A DNA stretch of 5,891 nucleotides. Origin: Acidobacteriota bacterium. GTDB taxonomy: Bacteria; Acidobacteriota; Terriglobia; UBA7540. Shown piece after piece: positions 1 through 5,703 of the stretch; within the stretch, counting starts at the first letter, position 1; each line of letters begins with the position of its first letter. Location of the stretch: contig JAJYNF010000072.1 in the NCBI GenBank assembly GCA_021786455.1, positions 1 to 5,891 of the forward strand, written 5' to 3'. Below the pieces are notes generated by a model. The model saw only the letters and a list, made by a program, of their open reading frames with translations, made no database searches and had not been told where the DNA came from. The translations under genes and the position numbers were made by a program.

Positions 1-37
1 CATCGGCCGAAGGAACCGCAGAAAAAGGAGCGAGGTA

Positions 38-949
38 ATGAGCAAAAGCCGATGGGGAATCGCCCGGCTGAGCGCCGGAGCAACGGCAGGCGCGAGGACG
101 GCCATCCGTCTCTTTCTTGCGCTTATCGCGGCGGCTACGGTCACCGCTCGCGCCCGGGCGCAAATGCAAATGGACCCCTTCTTCACCGCGATCAATTACC
201 CGGAGCCCAAGGGCCACGGCATGTTGATGTTTTTGCCTGATTTTCAGATCGCGCGCCAGGGAAACGATTTCATCACGGAAATGGGCATGGCCGAGTACGG
301 CCTAACGTCACGATGGACGGCGGGAATGATGACCGAAGGGCAGAAAATTTCCGGGCTCCCCGGTACGTTCGGTGGGTTTCGCTTCAACACCTATTTCGAG
401 GTTCTGCCACGCAATCGCTGGCTACATTTCACCGTTTATGGCGAATACGAGGATTTGAACGCCGCCGCGCTTTACAAGATGGAAGTCAGCGGATTCGGAG
501 GCGCGGACCTGACGGGGCCGCTGGCCGTGGCCCGGCGAACGCCTGCGCACACTTTTGAACAGCGGGCCATCGTCTACCACGATTGGGGCAGGCTCAACTT
601 GACGTTCAATTTCATCAGCGAGACCAACCTTCAGAGCTGGGAAAACGACTTTGGCTACGCCTGGGGAATCTATAGGCAGCCGGCGTGGATGGCAATGCGG
701 GGAACGGCGCGCAGGGCTGGGCCGAAGATTTTTTCTCCGAAGCGCGTCGGCTGGGGCGTTGAGATGATCGGCGCGCTCGGAAACGCTCACCACTTCGGAT
801 TCGACTGGCGCCGCGAGCAACAATACGCCGGACCGGTGTTCAATTACCAAATTTCACCGCACTGGAGTGCGCGTCTGGAACCCGCGTTCGGACTGTCGGC
901 GGTGAGCGATCCGGTGGTCCTGCGCGTGGGCGTGGGGTATTCGTTCTGA
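38..949 (+). CDS. Secreted outer-membrane beta-barrel-like protein, unknown function
   Basis: The 303-residue product starts at an ATG preceded by AGGAG (26-30) with a 7-nt gap, which fixes the start. It opens with a long basic n-region and a hydrophobic core (about residues 23-36), followed by an ARA|Q signal-peptidase I-like site near residue 41, so export is likely. The mature part is rich in aromatic residues and alternates polar and hydrophobic residues in short stretches. It ends VGVGYSF; a C-terminal Phe on an amphipathic strand is the usual outer-membrane barrel assembly signal. It begins with a Met-rich patch (MQM) and has recurring motifs such as FTVYGEYEDLN and AIVYHDWG. I recall similar uncharacterised proteins from Acidobacteria but cannot assign a ligand or partner. 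No gene precedes it within the window, so operon membership is unknown. The barrel assignment is an inference from the signal peptide and the C-terminus. Confidence 0.8.
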   Translation: MSKSRWGIARLSAGATAGARTAIRLFLALIAAATVTARARAQMQMDPFFTAINYPEPKGHGMLMFLPDFQIARQGNDFITEMGMAEYGLTSRWTAGMMTEGQKISGLPGTFGGFRFNTYFEVLPRNRWLHFTVYGEYEDLNAAALYKMEVSGFGGADLTGPLAVARRTPAHTFEQRAIVYHDWGRLNLTFNFISETNLQSWENDFGYAWGIYRQPAWMAMRGTARRAGPKIFSPKRVGWGVEMIGALGNAHHFGFDWRREQQYAGPVFNYQISPHWSARLEPAFGLSAVSDPVVLRVGVGYSF

Positions 950-1096
950 TGAAAACGCTTTGAGATTTTATTCCGGGGCGAATAATTCCTTCAACGCTTA
1001 GACGATCCCTGCGCCAGGGGCTGACCCGACAAAGAGGCTGCGTCCGCCGCAGAAAAATTAAAGAAGAGCTTCGCCAGCGGGAAAACCGTCGCACGA

Positions 1097-1104
1097 TGTA
1101 TAAT
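1097..1104 (+). promoter_or_regulatory. Perfect -10 box and long leader before the membrane-protein gene
   Basis: TATAAT at 1099-1104 matches the sigma70 -10 consensus exactly and is preceded directly by TG. No convincing -35 box lies 16-18 nt upstream (AGCGGG at 1076-1081). Transcription from here would give a leader of about 125 nt before the ATG at 1238. The leader contains short complementary stretches (GCGGG 1107-1111 with CCCGC 1130-1134) but matches no riboswitch class I know. The rest of the 288-nt gap between the two genes holds only a small hairpin without a T-run (1007-1019). Confidence 0.4.
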
Positions 1105-1237
1105 ACGCGGGCAAGGTCTGAAGGCCGTTCCCGCCCGGCAACGCTGGGGGTGAGCCCTTAAAGGCGGCGAAGATACGGCACTGCGGCGACGAGCAGCGCG
1201 ACGACTGAGCGTGAAGCCAGCACTCTGAGAGGTGAAT

Positions 1238-1759
1238 ATGCTGCGTTCGCAAGCCGGCGCCATTGGGGTTCTCAGTTGCTGGATCGGTTTGAACCTTTTC
1301 GTATGGTTCGCGGCCACTCGAACTTTCCGAACCATCGAGCAGATCCTAAAATCTCCCGACCCGCGATTCAGCAGAACCGTTGAGCTGTTGGGCGCAGAAC
1401 CCACTCGCGATGTGCTTCGCCATGTCGCTTCGGAAATCAACCGGCGCTACTTTCGCGCCTACGGCTGGACGGAGATTTTGTTGGGGATCATTCTGCTGGT
1501 TTTACTGTATCGGCAGACGCCACGGGATACGGTGGGTGTGGCGATGGTGGGCGGAATGCTGGTGTTGGTGGTAGCGCTGACGCTGGTCATCACGCCCCGG
1601 ATCAGCTCGCTTGGCCGGAAGCTGGACTTCACGCCCCATACGCCGCCTCCGCCCGAAATGCGGCGCTTCTGGATGCTGCACGGGGCCTTCACCAGCCTTG
1701 ACGGGGTCAAGCTGCTGGCCGGTATCATCCTGCTGATTCGCTGGATTGCGCACATCTGA
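1238..1759 (+). CDS. Four-helix inner-membrane protein, DUF4149-like
   Basis: The 173-residue product has four predicted membrane segments: about residues 7-26, 74-91, 100-118 and 150-168. A hydrophilic, probably amphipathic stretch (28-73) separates helices 1 and 2. The start is taken as ATG 1238 because GAGAGGTG (1227-1234) sits just upstream as the Shine-Dalgarno; a GTG at 1232 lies inside that site. A Pro-rich loop (TPPPPE, 135-140) precedes the pattern RRFWMLHGAFTSLDGVKLL. This layout (helix-loop-helix pair, then FxxLH before the last helix) resembles small DUF4149/CopD-like membrane proteins, but the match is by eye and only moderate. No catalytic motif is visible. It stands alone, converging on the glycosylase gene with a 124-nt gap that has no clear T-tailed terminator. 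Confidence 0.75.
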   Translation: MLRSQAGAIGVLSCWIGLNLFVWFAATRTFRTIEQILKSPDPRFSRTVELLGAEPTRDVLRHVASEINRRYFRAYGWTEILLGIILLVLLYRQTPRDTVGVAMVGGMLVLVVALTLVITPRISSLGRKLDFTPHTPPPPEMRRFWMLHGAFTSLDGVKLLAGIILLIRWIAHI

Positions 1760-1883
1760 GTCGGCTCTCCCACCGCCGAGCGCGCTGCCGCCCCGATCCA
1801 TTGATAAGCCCAGGGAACGGTTAGGTTGCTGGAATGGTGAGGGGAGCAGGATGCCACCTTGGCCCAAGCCACTGCTTGAGGGT

Positions 1884-2642
1884 TCAGATTCGGTTGGATT
1901 CGGCACTTGAGAGGAATCGGCGAATGTCCTGGAGAACATGCCGAAACATCGGCGCCGTCAGCTTGCCGGTCTGCGTGTTTTGTTGGCTTGGATGGTAAGA
2001 GGCAAACAGGCGCGGCAGGCTATCGGGTAAGATGTAGCTCGCGCCGTGCTGAAATGGAAATCTGTTACGGGGTAGCAGTGGGGCTCGTCCCGCAGCCCAT
2101 CCGAGATAGGTATCAAACGCCACCCGTCCCAGCGTCATCACGGCCCTTTTGCGCCGCAGAATGGCCAGCTCACGCTCGAGGTAAGGGCGGCAATTGCGCA
2201 ATTCCTCAGGCGTAGGCTTATTGCCTGGTGGCGCGCAGCGTACGGCAGCCGTGATGTAGCAGTTGCGTAGCCGAAGACCGTCATGCCGGTCCCGAGCCCA
2301 GGGTTGCGAAGCGAATCCGAACTCGTACAGCGCGCGGTAGAGGAAGTCGCCGGAACGGTCCCCCGTGAACATGCGCCCAGTTCGGTTTGATCCGTGGGCT
2401 CCTGGGGCCAGTCCGATGATTACAAGCTGGGCGTCAGGATCGCCAAAACCGGGAACCGGTTTGCCCCAGTACTCCCAGTCCCGATACTGGCGTCGCTTTT
2501 CTGAAGCAATCTTGCGGCAGTAAGTCCGCAACCGTGGACAAAGTTCGCAGGAGATCATTTCCCGGCTGAGCATTTCGATAGCCGATTGACGGTTGCCGCG
2601 GCGGTTCATACGACCGAAAAACACGTCCAACTCAGCCTGCAT
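1884..2642 (-). CDS. udgB: Family 5 uracil-DNA glycosylase (UdgB type)
   Basis: This is a complete base-excision-repair glycosylase that removes uracil, and in this family also other deaminated purines and pyrimidines, from DNA. The signature motif GLAPGAHGSNRTGRMFTGD lies at residues 77-95. It has Ala-Pro-Gly-Ala-His in place of the acidic residue used by families 1 and 4, which marks family 5. The second motif, HPSQQNTQTGKLT (217-229), is also typical. Four cysteines fit the [4Fe-4S] cluster pattern: C32 and C35 (CELC), then C136 and C151 flanking the APPGNKPTPEELRN stretch. YWGKPVPGFGD (58-68) is another family hallmark. The 252-residue length assumes the ATG at 2642, which has no Shine-Dalgarno; a candidate promoter ends right against it. 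The true start may therefore be Met12 (2609) or Met24 (2573); family members usually carry only about a dozen residues before the first Cys. Confidence 0.93.
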   Translation of the reverse strand: MQAELDVFFGRMNRRGNRQSAIEMLSREMISCELCPRLRTYCRKIASEKRRQYRDWEYWGKPVPGFGDPDAQLVIIGLAPGAHGSNRTGRMFTGDRSGDFLYRALYEFGFASQPWARDRHDGLRLRNCYITAAVRCAPPGNKPTPEELRNCRPYLERELAILRRKRAVMTLGRVAFDTYLGWAAGRAPLLPRNRFPFQHGASYILPDSLPRLFASYHPSQQNTQTGKLTAPMFRHVLQDIRRFLSSAESNRI

Positions 2643-2670
2643 CTTAAAACTACGCTAGGGAGATGGTCAA
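2643..2670 (-). promoter_or_regulatory. Candidate sigma70 promoter for udgB
   Basis: Read on the minus strand, TTGACC (2670-2665, 5 of 6) and TTTAAG (2648-2643, 4 of 6) are separated by 16 nt. The -10 box touches the most upstream ATG, so initiation would fall near 2636, inside the annotated frame. Translation would then have to start downstream or be leaderless. The remaining stretch up to 2876 shows no recognisable gene or RNA. Confidence 0.35.
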
Positions 2671-2876
2671 TCCCGCATATGGGCCAGAAAAGTGGTGGCG
2701 GCAAGGCCGAAGACCCACCCGTTAACGCTTGAGAAGCACGCGCGCCGAGCGGGCCGGACAGCTTCGGAGGCGATCGGATCGGGGCAGGCGGGCGCATCTT
2801 CACATAGGCCAATACGGCGCGCGAACAGGAATGGGTCTCCCTGTTGAGATCGTACTTCCATCGGCTAATCCAGTGA

Positions 2877-3287
2877 AGGGTGGCGCGCGTCAGCGCGAAC
2901 CGCTACAATGGCGTGCCCAGCGTGGCAGCCATGCCGGCCAATCCGGCGCTGGTGGGGCTGAGAGTTCCGGAGATTCCGCAGAATTCGTTTAGCTTCCAGG
3001 CGCTCTATTCGAATCCCTCGGCACCCGGCTTCAGGCGATGGATCATTTCGGTCCAGGGACGATATACCGGCATGGCCTTCGATGATGACCTGAACCAATT
3101 CCCGCTCGGCAGTTTTTTCACCCTGGGCGCGTACCTCGCGAGACCGCTCGGCCACTACGCGGAGGCGTATGTGGCATCGGAAAATCTGAACGATAGCCGT
3201 TATGCCATTGCGGCGACGCCCGTGCTCGAACTCGGCCCGCCAACGCTGGTGCGGGCGGGGATGAGGGTTCATCTGGGGTTCCGGTAG
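2877..3287 (+). pseudogene. C-terminal remnant of a TonB-dependent receptor
   Basis: The frame is open from 2877 (a TGA precedes it at 2874-2876) to TAG 3285-3287 and encodes about 136 residues. The content is the end of a TonB-dependent outer-membrane receptor barrel: LVGLRVPEIPQNSFSFQ, then SVQGRYTGMAFDDDLNQFPL, then the hallmark ENLNDSRYAIAATPVLELGP and a final strand LVRAGMRVHLGFR. Full receptors have 650-900 residues with an N-terminal plug and a TonB box. Those are absent, and neither other plus-strand frame upstream (2643-2876) continues the barrel, so about 80% of the gene is missing rather than frameshifted. A GTG at 2880 could be called as a start, but it falls in the middle of a barrel strand and has no good ribosome binding site. 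The fragment would not make a working pore. It converges on the DUF6788-type gene. Confidence 0.8.
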
Positions 3288-3339
3288 GACCATCCGTCAA
3301 GTGCGATGGCGGGGGGAATGGCGCCGGGATAGGCAAAGG

Positions 3340-3656
3340 TCAAATCGCCGCGTTCGTTTCTGCGAACGCGCGGATGAGTCGTTGGAACTTGCGAAACTCT
3401 GCCACCTCACGTTCGGCTTTGTGGCGAGCCGCCCGTGTCGGTAACGACTCTCGGTGCGGGTCTTGCCGTGGAGTTTATCGGTGAGCCGGAAATCGGGGCC
3501 GTGGCCGGCGCCTTGGGGCCGGGCACAATGACAGTTTGGCTTGCCACAACGCCTGACCACGCTAGTGATGGAACCGCTCCGAAAATCACCGAGCTTGGAA
3601 ATGTCTGCCAGCAACGGAGTCCTTTCGCCTTCTAAGGCAGGAAGGGTTTGGGGCAT
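3340..3656 (-). pseudogene. Frameshifted DUF6788-type gene
   Basis: Start ATG 3656-3654 has a Shine-Dalgarno (AGAGGA, 3669-3664) with a 7-nt gap. The first 68 or so codons give the family's core: ISKLGDFRSGSI, then the Cys-containing RRCGKPNCHCA, then GHGPDFRLT and GKTRTE. At GAGAG (3452-3448) the frame breaks. Reading GAG instead of GAGAG, a 2-nt difference, restores SLPTRAARHKAEREVAEF followed by RKFQRLIRAFAETNAAI and a TGA at 3342-3340. That recovers the family's charged, probably coiled-coil tail. The repaired product is 104 residues, close to what I expect for the family. At the stop, related proteins as I recall them usually continue with Cys and a few more residues, so the extreme 3' end may also be altered. 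The CxxxxCxC pattern (RRCGKPNCHC) suggests metal binding, but no function is established. Confidence 0.75.
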
Positions 3657-3664
3657 AGTCACAT

Positions 3665-3701
3665 CCTCTATCTGAACGTATATACTACGTGCGGATAGAG
3701 G
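3665..3701. repeat. 37-bp dyad covering promoter and Shine-Dalgarno
   Basis: CCTCTATC (3665-3672) pairs perfectly with GATAGAGG (3694-3701), and ACGTA (3676-3680) pairs with TACGT (3686-3690) around a TATAC loop. The three positions between the arms give one GC pair, one GT wobble and one mismatch. In all, 15 of 16 positions can pair in RNA. On the minus strand the dyad spans the spacer and -10 of the DUF6788-type gene's promoter, and its 3' arm contains the Shine-Dalgarno. It could be a protein operator, an mRNA hairpin that hides the ribosome site, or an element end. Confidence 0.8.
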
Positions 3702-3722
3702 CCACAAAAAAACCAAAAAAAA
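3679..3722 (-). promoter_or_regulatory. Candidate promoter with UP-like A/T tract for the DUF6788-type gene
   Basis: On the minus strand, TTGTGG (3707-3702) lies 17 nt before TATATA (3684-3679). Directly upstream is a T8-GG-T7 run (3722-3706), which resembles an UP element contacted by the RNA polymerase alpha C-terminal domain. The -35 match is weak (3 of 6). The call rests on the spacing, the A/T tract and the position just before the ribosome binding site. Confidence 0.4.
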
Positions 3723-3761
3723 CCTCACGTCTATGTCGCGCACCGCTGCGCGAGGGAGAGG

Positions 3762-4139
3762 TTGACGCCGCCGGGACCATGGCTTATCGTAACTTCCGCT
3801 GGGAAACGGTGGGTTCCGGTTCTATTAAGCTTGCGGGGAAGTATTTTCGATTCCTCTTTTGAGGTTGATGGCTCGGAAGCATGCGGACGCGGCGCGGCGA
3901 CGTTCGTCGGAACGGATACAATTACGGTCCCCGCCGGGACGTTTCTTTGCGATCACTGGCGCAGCTCCACCATGGGGCATACGGGCGATGAGTGGGTCGC
4001 GAAAAGCGGGCCTGTCTTCGGACTGATTAAGGCGGTCTCCAGCGCAGGGACGATCGAATTGGAGAAGGTTCTGACGGGCGAGAAATCGGAAATCACCGGC
4101 ACGCCCCGGCAGATGAACATGCCGATGTACGGCCACTGA
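3762..4139 (+). pseudogene. C-terminal part of an uncharacterised acidobacterial protein
   Basis: The frame runs to TGA 4137-4139. The convincing part begins near 3900: GTDTITVPAGTFLCDHWR, then DEWVAKSGPVFGLIKAVSS, then IELEKVLTGEKSEITGTPR and a Met-rich tail (MNMPMYGH). I recall this arrangement (T-VPAGTF-C-H-R, then W-S-PYG-L-K, then a beta-strand pair) as the C-terminal half of secreted hypothetical proteins of roughly 200 residues in Acidobacteria. The upstream half, including any signal peptide, is missing. The only in-frame starts are a TTG at 3762 and other non-ATG codons, none with a good Shine-Dalgarno. The N-terminal ~40 residues look like non-coding sequence read by chance. It is therefore listed as a truncated remnant, although a short functional gene cannot be excluded. 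Function unknown. Confidence 0.5.
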
Positions 4140-4218
4140 CTCAGGCACAAAAGCAAAGCCGCAGTGGCCGCGAGGCACGACAGAGGACGGCCCGCCGGGC
4201 GACCGCTCGTACGAGACC

Positions 4219-4247
4219 TTGACTTCCGGTCGGTGAGGAACCATAGT
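4219..4247 (+). promoter_or_regulatory. Candidate sigma70 promoter for the aquaporin gene
   Basis: TTGACT (4219-4224, 5 of 6) and CATAGT (4242-4247, 4 of 6) are separated by exactly 17 nt. Initiation near 4254 would leave a leader of about 104 nt. The leader contains one short perfect palindrome (CTGCA-AA-TGCAG, 4263-4274) and the AAGGAG ribosome site. This suggests the channel gene is transcribed alone. Confidence 0.5.
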
Positions 4248-4357
4248 CAGCTGGCCGTCGGACTGCAAATGCAGGTTCCGTGGGGCTATCAAACCGGACT
4301 CACACTCGGCGAACCGGCGCAGAGTGGTTTCTACCCGAAAGTTCGAAAGGAGCCTCT

Positions 4358-4984
4358 ATGAAGAAGTACGTAACGGAGTTGATTGGCACGTTCTTTCTGG
4401 TTTTGACTGTAGGATGCACTGTGGTTTCCGGTGCGCAAGGCGTGATCGCTCCGCTGGCCATTGGGTCGGCGCTGATGATCATGATTTTTGCCGGTGGCCA
4501 TATTTCCGGGGGCCATTACAACCCGGCCGTGACGCTGGGCGTGTGGATGCGGGGCCGGTGCGACACCAAAGATGTCTTGCCGTATTTCGTTTCCCAGATT
4601 CTCGGGGCGGCGCTTGCTGCCTGGGCCACCATATATCTCGTGGGCGCGCCAAAAGCGGCGCCGGGACCCTTGGCGGTTGGTCCGGCGATGCTGGCAGAGT
4701 TCCTCTTCACTTTCGCTCTGGTTTTTGTGGTCCTCAACGTGGCGACGGCGAAGGGCACTGCTGGAAACTCCTTTTACGGTCTCGCGATCGGGTTTACCGT
4801 GACCGTCGGCGCCTGCGCCGTGGGCAAGATCTCGGGAGCCGCTTTCAACCCCGCGGTGGCTGTCGGCGTTAGCATCATGGGATTGGCCAAGTGGTCCACT
4901 CTCTGGATCTATCTGGTCTCGGAACTCCTCGCCGGCGCAATGGCCGCGTTGACCTTCAAAGGGGTAAACCCGGGGGGCGAGTAG
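4358..4984 (+). CDS. Aquaporin / major intrinsic protein family channel
   Basis: This 208-residue inner-membrane channel belongs to the MIP family. The start is ATG 4358, set by AAGGAG (4347-4352) five nt upstream and by the family's usual N-terminus (ELIGTFFLV). An in-frame ATG 78 nt earlier lacks both. The two half-helices are visible: HISGGHYNPAVT (NPA at 55-57) and KISGAAFNPAVAVG (NPA at 164-166), each within three transmembrane segments, giving the standard six-plus-two fold. Aligned by eye to AqpZ and GlpF, the selectivity-filter positions are Phe44, Ala152, Ala161 and Val167. The Arg that follows the second NPA in classical water and glycerol channels is replaced by Val. That predicts a wider, uncharged filter; the substrate is not known. 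I recall a bacterial subgroup with this same NPAVAVG motif, so it is probably a family trait and not damage. The gene is intact and lies between remnants. Confidence 0.93.
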   Translation: MKKYVTELIGTFFLVLTVGCTVVSGAQGVIAPLAIGSALMIMIFAGGHISGGHYNPAVTLGVWMRGRCDTKDVLPYFVSQILGAALAAWATIYLVGAPKAAPGPLAVGPAMLAEFLFTFALVFVVLNVATAKGTAGNSFYGLAIGFTVTVGACAVGKISGAAFNPAVAVGVSIMGLAKWSTLWIYLVSELLAGAMAALTFKGVNPGGE

Positions 4985-5077
4985 GTACCAAGGCGAGTGG
5001 ACTCGCCCGGCAACGTGGATTATCTTCTGTCGGACGCGCTGGGCTCAGCGCGGGTCGTGACGAACGCGGCCGGCGGG
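4985..5077 (+). pseudogene. Short Rhs/YD-repeat protein remnant
   Basis: The frame directly after the aquaporin TAG encodes PGNVDYLLSDALGSARVVTN followed by AAGG, then TGA at 5078-5080. YLLSDALGSARVVTNAAG matches the conserved Rhs core motif (Y-L-x-D-x-L-G-S-x-R-V-V-T-D-x-x-G) that normally sits near the end of proteins over 1,000 residues long. Only about 30 residues survive, with no start codon, YD repeats or toxin domain. The match begins within about 25 nt of the aquaporin stop and ends where the left REPIN-like repeat begins (about 5073). A hairpin GGCGAG-TGGA-CTCGCC (4992-5007) without a T-run falls in the same stretch. A second frame continues with VTQTFGF before a TAA, which would also suit an Rhs core, but that segment belongs to the repeat. 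Confidence 0.6.
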
Positions 5078-5131
5078 TGACGCAGACGTTTGGTTTTTAA
5101 TGTCTGCGATCCCGCTTTGCGGGACAGGGTT
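5073..5131 (+). repeat. Left REPIN-like inverted repeat of the RAYT element
   Basis: The order is GCGGGTGA, CGCAGACG (5081-5088), a 12-nt spacer, TGTCTGCG (5101-5108), then the hairpin TCCCGC-TTT-GCGGGA (5110-5124) and AGGGTT. Two near-complementary heads flank the 12-nt spacer, which is the layout of a REPIN (paired REP sequences). The right-hand copy at 5704-5758 is its inverted counterpart. Confidence 0.8.
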
Positions 5132-5143
5132 TAGAATGGCGGC

Positions 5144-5691
5144 GTGTCGCACCCGAGGCGCTATCAGGGCGAGAATCATCTTCACTTCCTGACCACGAGC
5201 ACGTACCGGCGGGCGCGCGTCTTCGACTCGGATCGCTTCAAGCGCCACTTCGTTGCGACCCTGGCGGAGTTGGGAGGCGAATTAGGTTTTCGAATCCTGG
5301 GCTACGTTCTGATGCCGGAACATTTCCATCTGCTACTGTGACCTTCAGAGGGCGCCAACCCTTCCCAGATCATGCAGAAGCTGGAGTGGCGCGGCGCCAC
5401 ATTCTGAAAATCCTGCGGGAAAATCGGGGAGAAGCGTGGTGCGCCAAAATGCTGGCGGGATTCACCCTGCCGGCGAGCGTTCACGATGAGGCCCACTGCC
5501 TCATGTGGCAGCGGAGGTTTTACGACATGAACGTCCGGAGTGAGAAGAAGAAGCTGGAGAAGCTGGATTACATGCACCATAATCCGGCCCAGCGGGGCTT
5601 GGTCGGCCATGTCGGCGGGGGGCCATGGTCGAGTTGGCGTTATTATTACCGGGAAGACGAGTCGGTCGTCGCGATGGATCGAATGCCATGA
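5144..5691 (+). pseudogene. REP-associated tyrosine transposase (RAYT), inactivated
   Basis: The GTG start at 5144 gives the typical opening RRYQGENHLHFLTTSTYRR. The HUH metal-binding motif is PEHFH (His60, His62). TGA at 5339-5341 then interrupts the frame exactly where the family has Trp (HLLL-W-PSEG), a TGG-to-TGA change. Reading through gives PSEGANPSQIMQKLEWRGAT-F and a second stop at 5405. The remaining sequence continues one frame over as ILKILRENRGEAWCAKML, then WQRRFYDMNV, SEKKKLEKLDYMHHNPAQRG and PWSSWRYYY. Inserting a second ATTC at 5401-5404 joins the frames with the spacing I recall for the family, which suggests a 4-bp deletion between ATTC repeats. The presumed catalytic Tyr, by comparison with Tyr115 of the E. 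coli enzyme, is in LDYMHHNP (codon 5569-5571) and is intact. Repaired length is about 183 residues, normal for a RAYT. Ends at TGA 5689-5691. Confidence 0.88.
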
Positions 5692-5703
5692 AGGGCCGTC
5701 CGA

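Noticed and set aside
422..850. Long open frame on the minus strand opposite the first gene
   Set aside because: It lies antisense to a well-supported secreted protein, has no ribosome site or recognisable domain, and is typical of GC-rich shadow frames.
1007..1019. CCCTG-CGC-CAGGG hairpin as a terminator for the first gene
   Set aside because: It has only five base pairs, with no downstream T-run.
1969..1975. GTCTGCG inside udgB as a further REP head
   Set aside because: It is only 7 nt long, lies in well-conserved coding sequence, and has no adjacent hairpin or partner head.
3737..3752. CGCGCA-CCGC-TGCGCG hairpin with the A/T tract as a minus-strand intrinsic terminator
   Set aside because: Fourteen nt separate the stem from the T tract, and no minus-strand gene lies upstream. 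The tract fits better as an UP-like element.
3825..4292. Minus-strand open frame of about 155 codons across the secreted-protein fragment and the aquaporin leader
   Set aside because: It has no recognisable motif, its composition is that of antisense GC-rich sequence, and it conflicts with the recognisable TVPAGTF-type protein on the plus strand.
4992..5007. GGCGAG-TGGA-CTCGCC hairpin as an aquaporin terminator
   Set aside because: No T-run follows, and it lies inside the stretch readable as Rhs remnant.
5339..5341. Programmed readthrough or a changed genetic code at the in-frame TGA in the RAYT gene
   Set aside because: A frameshift follows within 70 nt, other genes here end with TGA normally, and Trp elsewhere is TGG. 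Simple inactivation explains it.
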